NCBI GenBank assembly: GCA_963995525.1
Contig: OZ023208.1
Span: 17,304,540-17,368,539, forward strand
From: Escarpia spicata
Taxonomy: Eukaryota; Annelida; Polychaeta; Sabellida; Siboglinidae
Length of the DNA stretch: 64,000 nt
Direction: 5' to 3'
Positions 1 through 10,222 of this stretch are shown here, piece by piece; positions within the stretch are counted from its first letter, which is position 1; the number at the start of each line of letters is the position of its first letter. Made by a program: the position numbers and the translations under genes. The notes beneath the pieces were generated by a model. That model did no database searches. It was not told the DNA's origin and was given only the letters and a program-made list of their open reading frames with translations.

Positions 1-265
1 TATTTTTGTTTATTGATGTGTCCACATACCACTTATAAGAATAAGAACACTGTAAATACTTTTGCGGTTTTTTATTTACTGTATTCACGTTCGTTTCTGG
101 TACAATTTCGTTTAAACGCGGACCATTGCTCGTAAAATGTGCCGTCTTCGAGTCGGAAAAGCTTTTGTCTGCACGAAGACGTCAGACTCTGATACATCCA
201 CCATTTTAATTCCTCCGAATCAAGGTAGATATGCGCTCTGAGCGGTGTTTTTCAGTATTAGCTAT

Positions 266-618
266 GATGACGCTGGACACGCCACCATGTCAGTTTTTCC
301 TTCTTTGACCAAGAACTATCGAGGGAATTATAGCAGGGTGGTAGCTGGTAGGCATAAAAAAGTGAAAACGGTGTGCGTTTTCTAGGTTTTTGTAGGTAGC
401 CTTTTCCGTTGATGACGCTGGACACGCACTTAAAGCGCCACCGTACATTTTTTAAGTTTTAATGTGCTACATTTCCCTCAAATTTAGATTCAGTTCCATA
501 ATTTTTTTCATGACACCTTCGTTAATTTTATAAGAAAAGAATACATGTCGAAATGCCCAGCAAAAACAATGATATATTAATATAGTGGACCAATCTAAAC
601 CGATGACGCTGGACACGC
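266..618 (+). repeat. 17-bp motif repeated three times
   Basis: The identical 17-mer GATGACGCTGGACACGC occurs at 266-282, 411-427 and 602-618, all on the same strand. The spacings are unequal (145 and 191 bp) and the sequence between copies is unrelated. At the first two copies a GCCACC follows within about 10 bases. Three exact copies within 353 bp are not expected by chance. The function is unknown. Confidence 0.85.
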
Positions 619-1083
619 AAAAAGTGGCCTTCGTAGAAAACACATTGTGATGTTTTTATTTCTCATTTTGTAAACATGGTTTTGTTTCTGTACACTGCCA
701 AGATATACCCGATTTGCACTGTGAAATCAGAAATAGGAAATGTAGCACTGGTGTTGTGTGGTAGCGCTTCCAAATTTGGAAAGGTCAATTGGACTTGCAA
801 TATTGGCAGTTTTTTGCTCCTTACGTCCACCTTTTGTAATTTTCCAACTTAGAAAGATGGGCAAACTATATATGTCCTGAAGGTCCTTACTGTCACCAAT
901 CTTTGGTGACATTTTCGTAAGCCTCACTTTATAATTCATGGTGTGAGAGACAAAAGACACGATTTTTACCAACTGTACATTTTTGGGACATTGTCCCAAT
1001 TGCTAGAATAATAACATTTATTAAATATAGTTAACAATAAATAAGGAGTACAGGATTTTCTAGATGTCCAGTCACTTGGTAGA

Positions 1084-1088
<5 letters not shown>

Positions 1089-1146
<58 letters not shown>
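1089..1146. repeat. (AT)n microsatellite
   Basis: Uninterrupted AT dinucleotide run of 58 bp. Confidence 0.98.
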
Positions 1147-1148
<2 letters not shown>

Positions 1149-1527
1149 TGCCACCTGTAAACCTGTCCAGTTGTGTGACAATTGTGTAATGAACAAGTCA
1201 AATCCATCATAAATTTGTTATTCTTTTTCTGATAGCATTATTAGCTGGGTAATTTTAACAAAAAACTCCACCTTTGCCGGTGCATATCAATTAACCCTCG
1301 TTAAATTATGTTCTCACGCCACAAGGCTACATTCAGTGGCATGCTGTCACGTGGTACAGTCACGTCCAACGTTGAAGTGCATATCAATTACAATTGTAAT
1401 AAACAACATTAATGAAACAAGAACGTGCCACGTTGTATAGGTAACAACAGTAATATTGTCAGCAGCAAATGACGTATCGAATGGCCATTTTATAAAATAC
1501 CAATATCAAAAACACCCGCGAGACACA

Positions 1528-4133
1528 TCAGGCCAGGCTGTCCGTTTGATGCGACGTGTCGCCAGAAAGATTCTGCGTAGCGGCATCTCCGTTTCCAACT
1601 ACAGACTTATTACTTTCGGCAACCGGATCTTGCGCCGGCGCTTCCTTGTCAACTGGGTCGTTCTGTGAGACGACACCACTGTCGTCTGCTTTCTCGGACG
1701 TCGGTGTTTCACGCTCAGCAGGTGTTGACTCCAGATTGTCGCTCTGAGGCGGATCACTGTTTGGTAATTCAACGCCGCCTTTCACCTGCTCAGTAGACAT
1801 GTCGTCTGCTTCATTCTCAGGCAGTTTGACGCCGTCAAGTGATTTGCCGGCGGCGGTGGCGGTCGTATTCACGTCAGATATTTCCACGTCGACCTGGTGA
1901 TTTATACAGTTGTCTCCGCTGCCGTTCGGTTCAGGTATGTTACGATCGGTCGCCATATCGTGTATATCGAAGGCTGGATTCTGCATAGCGTACGTGACGT
2001 TACCACTGCCGGCATTTGTGCTACTGTCTTTCAACGGCTCGTGTCCTTCGTTGTAACGTCTTACTCGGCTGCGTCTGCGTCTGCCAAACATAGAACAACA
2101 TGACCGTTGTGTCAGATAGTGTGGTTATGGACAATTGGTGTTTTAGTAGTAACATATTTTGACCATCATCAAATTATTTTGCAAAGTTGATTTGCGAAGT
2201 TGATTGGAATCACTGGTGAAAAATAACCTTTTTTTTCTTCAATCACTCAAAGTATTTTAGGAAATGAAATCTGAACTTCAACGTGCGTCTTGGTTAGCAG
2301 TTAATCTACGATACTGATTTTGCTTCAGTAATGGCTATCTAATAAATTTTTGTATCACACACGCATGCAATATGCTTTATACCAAGACGTGCAGTTATGA
2401 CCGCGTATAGCCGTACGAACGTGCGATTGTGTTGGAACTTGTTAGTGGCATTATAAGGGAGCCATCGCATGCTAACGACCTTTCAAAAAGTGGCAGACGA
2501 CCATTCAGTTAATTATGTTTCGCGTTCCACAAATTAACGTAGTCTCGACTGCGTGCGGAACCTTAATTACAATCGACTGCGGCGATACAAACATAGTCCA
2601 CAACTTTGAACTTGTTAAATAAATAGTACTTTTGCGATATGCATACCGCTGTTATTTTGCTTGACGGTTGGCGCAGTAGCACAAATAATGGGAGGATATT
2701 ACACCGTTTCCGATTGTTTGTGCTATTCCGCCACCGTCTCGAATGCGCTTCACAAAGATACGATTTGGTGTAAGTACGTATATTGTATTGCGATTCAATG
2801 GTGATACCTACCGCTGTGTTACGACGACAAAGACAACTAGCGCGACAAGGACGACAATGAGTAGACATATGACGACAACAATGATGGTGACAACAGTCTT
2901 GGACGGTGAGCTCGATGTGCTGGCGCCAATCGTCCCGGTTCTGTTGGCCGACGCCGTTGTGCTTGTCGTCACTGCCGCTGTTACTGGTGAGGACGACGAT
3001 GTTACCGCTACGGGCACTTTCGTGAATGTTTTTGTTGTTGCTTCACTTTCTGGTGTGCTGACTTCCGGTTTTGTCGTGATTACTGGATAAGAAATACTAG
3101 TGACTTTCACGGTAATTTTGTGTGTGGAAGAGCTCAATGTGGTACTCGACGCAGGAATTTTGGTGGCCGAAACGGTTTGCTCGACTCGAGTTTGTTCTGG
3201 TGACGTCTGACTGATTGTAGAGGTTCCATCACTAATCGAATAAGTCTTTTCTATAGTCGTAGTGACTGCGACGCGGCTTGATACTGTTTCTTTGGCGGTC
3301 GAAGCGGATTGCGATACATGTGGTTCAGCCGACGTTTGACTGGTTGTAGACGTTTCATCACTGAACGAAGACGTCTTTGTTGTTGTAGTAACTGGAACGC
3401 GATTGGAGGTGGTTTCACCGGTTGTCATCGTTGTTACCGTCGAAACATCTCCAATATATGACTGTGTAGTTTCCGCGATAACCGCTGCAGTGGAATGGTC
3501 GGAAATGCCTGGTGAGTTTGCTGTCGTACTCTTATATTCGGATTTTGTTGCTGGTGAAATGTCAACCGAAGCACCACTGGTAGTACCCTCGGTGACTGCG
3601 GTCGTCTCCTCAGGTGACTTACTGGAAACAAACTGTGTTGTTTGCTGGTTGTATCCAGACGTCGCGTTCTGTGTTGAAGCACTAGATATAACTTCCGGAA
3701 TGGTTGTTACAGTGACTGAATAATTGGTTGTATTCGATGATTGTACACTAGTGCTGTCTGTACTCGGTTCGTTTATGTCTGTAACGGCAATTGTGTGCGT
3801 CCTTCCACCAGAGGTGTCTGTCGTGGTTTCCTTGTTGCTACCAGAAGTGGTTTTTATAACACCATCTGTTGTTGCTTTAGTATTCGATGACTGGGTTGCC
3901 GTCTTCGAGGGCGAAAACGGATACCGAGTATTTGTTATCTCAAGTGATGCATTTTCAACTTCAGAAGAGGTCGTGACTTCGTTGGAAGCTGTCGCACCTT
4001 TTGGCTCTTCCGTCGTTGCCAGCGAATTCCTCTCTGTTGGTTTCTCTGAAGTGGATTTCGCAGTTGCTGAAGTAGACGTCGTGATAATGCGCGATGACGA
4101 CGCTATGGGGATGACTGCAAAGAAGAGAACCAT
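1528..4133 (-). CDS. Mucin-like type I membrane protein, two exons
   Basis: Exon 1 runs 4133-2812 and exon 2 runs 2080-1528. The donor reads CAGCG|GTAGGT and the acceptor TTTGGCAG|ACGC, and the shared phase rebuilds an Arg codon, giving a 624-residue protein. I chose the ATG at 4133 because the hydrophobic signal peptide (MVLFFAVIPIASSS) starts there and a TATA box lies about 70 bp upstream. Residues about 17-405 are almost all Ser/Thr with Val/Glu/Lys and no Cys-rich domain, as in heavily O-glycosylated mucin ectodomains. A single transmembrane helix (about 413-438, V/I/L) follows, then a basic stop-transfer run (TQRRRRSR) and a cytoplasmic tail of about 185 residues that is acidic and polar and holds YAMQNPAF, an NPxF-type motif. 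It is probably a cell-surface or sensor mucin; the ligand is unknown. The 5' end of this gene was copied to 8864-9110. I infer the function from composition only. Confidence 0.82.
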
Positions 4134-4200
4134 AATGTACACAGAGAACGAAAGGAGGAAATGTCATATAGACGGATGCAGACATCACAGTCATTGGTAT

Positions 4201-4210
4201 ACTTATATAG
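4201..4210 (-). promoter_or_regulatory. TATA box of the mucin-like gene
   Basis: On the minus strand the sequence reads CTATATAAGT. It lies about 70 bp upstream of the start codon, which leaves a 5' leader of about 40 nt. The element is conserved in the duplicated copy at 9085-9094. Confidence 0.65.
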
Positions 4211-4269
4211 ACTGACAGTGACATATGTGGAGAAACGCCAAGGCAGCAGGACATTGGGAATACCTCAAC

Positions 4270-5610
4270 CAGACCTGGGGCCGAAGTACTCTGTACTCGT
4301 GTACTCGTGTACTCGTGTACTCGAATACATTTTTGAAGTACTCGTACTCATAAAACTTATGGGTCATGGACTCGTACTCGTACTCATACTCATTGTACTC
4401 AGATTTTACGACTACATTACGAGTACATCTAAGTACTTTCTCAATAAGTACTGGGGAAAATAAATATATTTGGTTATAAAATGAAACTTTCCTGAAATAT
4501 TTAAATGTTCAACTATTTTAAAAATACTTTGTTCATTCTGATAGAATACCACCTTACCATCCGTACACATAATATATTCTCATTCTCTGCTAACCATGAC
4601 TTATGATACCCAAACATGGCAACAGGCAGCATCTTTTCACAATCAGAAACACCCTCTTCAGCAAACAATAATTGTAGGCTATCAGTTCAGGCCATAAACC
4701 TGTTTGTTTAATTGAGCCACCAGGATTCCATAAAGAGCCAATTAGCAGTTAACCCACCAGTTAGACAGGACATGCCTTTGATGTAATCTGGAGACCATGC
4801 CACTTGACAGTGGCTGACAGTGCTCTAACTGCTAAGAACACGAAATGCCAGTCTTCCTCTGTAGAAGTAAGGTGGCTCAAGTCAGACTGCCTCTAGTATA
4901 ATCCCATGCCAGCAGCCTGGCTAAAAAGTCCAAAAGGGTTGTTGAGCCTGTTATGTGGACATGTGCTAACCCTCTCGACAACTAGTAGTCTATGATAAGA
5001 AAATATAAATTGTAAACTTATAATATCAGCAGATTGCTAATTGTAGAGGTGAACGAATACCTCAGTCAGCCATGTACAGATCGTCACAGTGACTCACTCC
5101 AGTTCTGAGTTTTCTAACTGTGGCTCAGTTGGTCCCTCGCCATCTCAGCATTCCGGCCTCATCAGCACCAGTTGAAAGGGTATTTAGCATAGCCGAGAAA
5201 GTATTCTGCCCTGAATGGTGCAGCTTGAAAGACTTGAACTGTGAACAACTCATGTTCATTCGGTACAATGGCAAATAGATGATAAGAACATACGATGCCA
5301 CTGAAATGAATGCCAATGAAGTGAATTTCATTGTTGATGAAATAGAGGTTTTTCTTAGTTTTTCTCATAAAAAAATTATCAACTGCCATTGCATATTCAC
5401 TTGTGCTGAGTTATATAAATTAGATTAATTAATGATTTTAAAATACGTTATTATTTAATATTTATATTTTAAAAAATATACTCGTACTTTCACTCGTATT
5501 CGTGAGAATGTACTCGTACTCAGCTTTCAGCAATGTACTCGTACTCATCCATCATCAAAGTACTCGTACTCGTACTTGTACTCATGAAAATGTACTCGGC
5601 CCCAGGTCTG
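4270..5610 (+). mobile_element. hAT DNA transposon, non-autonomous, with 8-bp TSD
   Basis: The 1341-bp element is flanked by the perfect 8-bp direct repeat ACCTCAAC (4262-4269 and 5611-5618). The terminal inverted repeats begin CAGACCTGGGGCCGA at the left, with the mirror at the right (CGGCCCCAGGTCTG). Both subterminal regions are built of repeated GTACTC units. At about 5112-5280 the plus strand still encodes a hAT C-terminal dimerisation segment (SIPASSAPVERVFSIA, then EQLMFI), ending in a stop. The rest of the transposase is missing, so mobility would depend on another copy. The element split the upstream region of the mucin-like gene about 60 bp beyond its TATA box. TSD length and termini are diagnostic of hAT. 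Confidence 0.95.
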
Positions 5611-5673
5611 ACCTCAACTGAAGTAGGAGGACTGCGCGAAGAGGGATTTTCGAAAAACGCGTGAGGACGTGAA

Positions 5674-5979
5674 GTGGAGCGACAGAGAGAGAGGGAGAGA
5701 GGGAGAGGGGGAGAGAGAGAGCGAGAAAGAGGGGGAGAGAGGGAGAAAGAGAGGGGGTGGAGAGACAGACATATAGATCNNNNNNNNNNNNNNNNNNNNN
5801 NNNNNNNNNNNNNNNNNNNNNNNNNNNNNNNNNNNNNNNNNNNNNNNNNNNNNNNNNNNNNNNNNNNNNNNNNNNNNNNNNNNNNNNNNNNNNNNNNNNN
5901 NNNNNNNNNNNNNNNNNNNNNNNNNNNNNNNNNNNNNNNNNNNNNNNNNNNNNNNNNNNNNNNNNNNNNNNNNNNNNNN
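5674..5979. other. GA-rich tract running into a 200-base assembly gap
   Basis: A GA microsatellite begins at about 5685 and meets 200 N at 5780-5979. The round number suggests a placeholder of unknown true length. By comparison with unit 2 of the duplication, the missing sequence should include the rest of the GA tract and material homologous to 9609-12823, including lectin and CUB exons. Confidence 0.75.
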
Positions 5980-6048
5980 GGTTACTCTCAATCAATCAGA
6001 TGCATTCCTGAGGTGTCAATAAATCAAGTTCATTGTCGAATTACTAGT

Positions 6049-7828
6049 GCTACGAAGAACGTGCGACACTTTTGATGTGGCCGGTTGTTTATGTGAAGAT
6101 CGGTGCTTAACCTTTGTGAATAGCTGGTATCAATACACAGTTAAAGGGAGACTGTTTATGTGTGCCCTTTCAGACGTGATCGAGTAGGTACGCGAAGATG
6201 TACATATGCCCGCGCCGCCATAAAACAAAATCGGCTAAGGTGCGTGTCACGCATTTTTCACCAAATTAAGGTAGAGTCTTCACACTGTCTGGTCGCTTGT
6301 ATCGTAAACCACTTGTAATATAAGCCGCACATATTCTAACATCGTAATTGTCCAAGTCCGTTTCAGTAAAGCACAGTTTCTTTAATTAAATCGGCCGTTG
6401 CATGTGTGTGAAGATCAACCTTTCGTTCGCCAGGCATCATTCATCATATCGTGTGTTTCGTAAAGCGCGCACGTACGAATGCTCTGATAGATACTGCTAC
6501 GTCACCCTCCAGGGAACACAGTTCCCGGTGAAGACGCCAACTATGAACCCATTACATGTTTCAACGAAATATAATATTCACATTCAAATTACACAGATAA
6601 CGAATAAATAATGATAACAGATTCTTCTTGCGCCCTTGCAGGATGGGGTCCACAACATTCGGCAGCTTCTTCTGCTTTGCTTACTAATACACTCCGGTTC
6701 TCTATGTCTTCTGTGGTGGTCTTCCGTTTTTGTCCATTCGCACCTGCCCTCCAAGATCTCGTTATACGCTGTCTTTCCATCTGGGCTTTTGTGTACTCAA
6801 TTCATCTACCACCTTCTCCTGTTTGCCATGCTCTCATTCTTTGCACACGTCCTGTACATATCAGTCTGCTTTCAGTTAGTTTCGTTTTTAGTTGTTTTTG
6901 TCATGTCAACTAACAAATTAGCTCTTCAAAATACCTCCGGACAATCAAACGCTAGAACATATAGATAAAGAAATGTTGATGTAAACAAAACATTTAAGGT
7001 AGGTAGTATGGATTAAAAAAGTGATTTTTCACATTAAAAAAAAGGACTTTCTTTGCTATTTAAGTACTTTCATATCCTTACCTCAATATGCAGTTAGTAA
7101 ATTAGCTGAAAAAGTAATAAAAAGTGGCAATATTGAGGTTTCTTCGGATGGCTTTGGTAGAATTTGGTTATAAAAATTACCTTATCATCGTTTTATCGGA
7201 ATACCATTTTTGCTGTGAGTACTTAAAGTTGCTGCGCTCTAGTAGAATAAATACTGGGTATAAACTGCAAAACATTTTTGCACCCGCAGTGCCTAATGAG
7301 TATATCTACTGCATGAATTAAAAGAAATCATAATATATTTAATGGTTTCTGAATTATAGGCGTTAATTATGTGAAAAAGTTACACAAAATAGTTTTTTCG
7401 ACACAAAATCTTTTTCACGTAAACTACAAAACATATCTGAATTCTGTGATATTCATGCAGTAGATATGCATAACAGTAATCCTTGTGCTAAATTACAAGC
7501 TTGTAACTTGAATACGTTTTTGGTTAGATCGCGGCAAAAAATACCTAATTTTCCCTGTTATGGCGGCCATATTGGATACCTAATTTGCATAATTTATGCG
7601 AAACATGAAAAAAAACTTAACTATGTTGGTATGTATCTGCATACCAAATATGGTTGATCTGTGTTGAAAACTAAAGATTTTTGGTGGAATCCATACTACC
7701 TACCTTAAATTATGTACTAGAACATGGTACTGCGTGACTGCTGACATTCATAATCAAATTCTTCATTCCTAGCAGTAAACGTTAATTGTAGTATATTTCT
7801 ATTGATCGAAATTAATAATAATGAACTT
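6049..7828. other. Unit-1-specific 1.78-kb segment
   Basis: This block interrupts the otherwise collinear match between 5980-8880 and 12824-13944. I recognise no gene in it. It contains the TTAA-flanked element at 6998-7704. It was either inserted in unit 1 or deleted from unit 2; no target duplication is evident at its ends. Confidence 0.6.
6998..7704. mobile_element. TTAA-flanked DNA transposon without coding capacity
   Basis: Perfect 17-bp terminal inverted repeats GGTAGGTAGTATGGATT occupy 6998-7014 and 7688-7704, flanked on both sides by TTAA (6994-6997 and 7705-7708). An inner inverted pair lies at about 7303-7318 and 7451-7466. There is no transposase. The TTAA target fits piggyBac-type or Kolobok-type elements, but the family is not assigned. 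Confidence 0.88.
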
Positions 7829-7905
7829 CCTAGGGCCTAATAGTTGGGAATCCGAGCTCAGAGATGCAACAAAACACAATGTTTAAGGATGAAGTCTTGA
7901 ACAGG
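7829..7905 (-). mobile_element. LINE 3'-tail fragment (first copy)
   Basis: Read on the minus strand, the segment resembles the 3' tail of the L2-type LINE at 21.3-25.2 kb, with the core GCGCCTCTGAGCT(C/T)GG. The homologous copy in unit 2 is at 12893-12965. One edge of the unit-1-specific block coincides with this tail. Confidence 0.55.
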
Positions 7906-8863
7906 ATTGCGTAAAAGTCATCGTCAGAGCTAGCGACCACCGGAGATTTTGGATGGAAATGTTATTTCAAATAAATATAATTATCTTCAGTTTACTGTGC
8001 TAAGCAGCTATAATATCACAGGTGGAAAGGTCATTCCAAATGGTGTGTGTCGACTTCTTACTTATTTGGTATCGCATTGATCCTACTTGTGAAGTGCCGT
8101 CTCACTGCTGATGATTTGAGCCACTGTGTCGTTCACAAAACATCCTTATAATACTGGGTGTTTACACTGATCCATGTGAAGTACCACTACCTGTTGATTA
8201 GGTGTGTGTCGGATATATCACCCAGACACGAATAATCACCATGGCACAATATGAATAAGTTATCACAGCTGCTTCTCAGAACAAAAACACACGCATACGC
8301 TTTCTGATCTAGACAGTGGAATGACACTCCCTGTACTTTGTTGTAATAACCAGCAAGGACAGTGTCCTAGGAACTCACAGGCTCAGAACATGTCACCCAC
8401 ACGTTAAGGAGTCACCCAGTGTAACACACAACACACATAAAAAGAAAGAGACACCTTTACTACGACAGAGATGTAACCATCGGTTGAAATAATCGTCATG
8501 ATGTTATGCCGGTTGATAAAACTCAACGGACACACACACCAGTGGGAACGTGATTTTTTATTTACACGAATATATTATATACTCTCATCACAAAGAATAA
8601 ATATTACTATCCGATGGTAGAGCTAACGCACAATCACTATAATGTTCGCCAAATATTGGCCGCCTAGTCACATCTGTAAACCCAATATGGTTCATGTTCA
8701 CTCAAGTTTTTAAATGTTATTCAGTTGAAGACGGTCACGTACTATACGTTGGAGTAGCTGAACCGTGTACGTGGGAGTGGTGAGTAATTACAAGACATTC
8801 ACAGATTTTAGCAAGAGCGACAGCTGTTGTGGTACGACTCGGTCGATTGTATCCCTCACCTAC

Positions 8864-9017
8864 CTTGACAGCCCGGCGCATATTTTGGCTCTTCCGTCGT
8901 TGCCAGCGAAGTCCTCTCTGTTGGTTTCTCTGAAGTGGATTTCGCAGTTGCTGAAGTAGACGTCGTGATGATGCGCGATGACGACGCTATGGGGATGACT
9001 GCAAAGAAGAGAACCAT
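8864..9017 (-). CDS. Chimeric first exon: mucin signal peptide fused to lectin exon end
   Basis: The exon starts at the duplicated ATG of the mucin-like gene (9017) and encodes signal peptide MVLFFAVIPIASSS and the first 45 mucin residues with one change. At the duplication junction it switches to YAPGCQ and ends at donor CAAG|GTAGGTGAG (8864|8863). The parental lectin exon 1 ends AAPGCR at the homologous donor (13929|13928) in the same frame and phase (1). Length is 154 nt, or 51 codons plus one base. A copied TATA box lies upstream at 9085-9094. It should therefore splice in frame to a lectin exon starting with two bases (as at 12093), giving a mucin-signal::SUEL-CUB protein, provided unit 1 kept those exons (they would be in the gap). 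Without splicing, translation stops two codons later. The structure is seen; expression is inference. Confidence 0.6.
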
Positions 9018-9084
9018 AATGTACACAGAGAACGAAAGGAGGAAATGTCATGTAGACGGATGCAGACATCACAGTCATTGGTAT

Positions 9085-9094
9085 ACTTATATAG
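9085..9094 (-). promoter_or_regulatory. Duplicated TATA box upstream of the chimeric exon
   Basis: It reads CTATATAAGT on the minus strand, identical to the mucin gene's TATA box and at the same distance from the ATG. Confidence 0.6.
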
Positions 9095-9163
9095 CCTGAC
9101 AGTGACAGAGGTGGATGTGCGCGAAGAGGGATTTCGAAAAACGGGTGAGGACGTGAAGTGGAT

Positions 9164-9608
<445 letters not shown>

Positions 9609-9877
9609 ATATACTGAGAGGAATCAGTGGAGAGCAATAACAACAAGAGGGATGCAACAGTACAGAAAGTGAACAATGAATGGAGAATAAAAGTTGTTGT
9701 GTCTAATTAGCATACTGCTACAAACAGCGAGCAAGCTTGCCGGTCACAAACTGTACTACAAGAAATAGCCATTTTTTTATTTAAAATTTTAATACAGTAT
9801 ATGTACATACCTAGCAACGACAACAGACGTTTTGTGCATGTCGCCATAGAAGGAAACAGGCGGACAGATGAACGGAC

Positions 9878-10060
<183 letters not shown>

Positions 10061-10222
10061 TTTCGTTTGTTTTTATTTGAGCAGTTATTGCAAGTGAACT
10101 GTGAATTTAGCCATTTAATTACATAACTGCTAAATACTATAAAACATTAACTGCATTCTATACAACAGCGTAAATGTAGAACATCCGGATTTTTGGTTTC
10201 CTGCAGAAGTGTTACCACCTAC

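Larger units (their letters stand above)
1..1527. other. No recognisable gene
   Basis: I see no supported exon here. An open stretch on the minus strand at 727-999 has no ATG at its 5' end and matches no family I know, so it is not called as a gene. The stretch holds a three-times repeated 17-bp motif and an AT microsatellite, listed separately. Confidence 0.6.

Noticed and set aside
727..999. 90-codon minus-strand open frame
   Set aside because: It begins without an ATG and matches no known family. Kept only as a note.
3724..4215. Plus-strand Val/Ser-rich reading frame opposite the mucin exon
   Set aside because: It is the antisense shadow of the S/T-rich coding exon, without splice sites or a domain.
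9707..9812. Last exon of the lectin/CUB gene
   Set aside because: An acceptor with fitting phase exists near 9813 and an AATAAA lies near 9778, but the peptide shows no conserved feature, so it was not added to the gene model.
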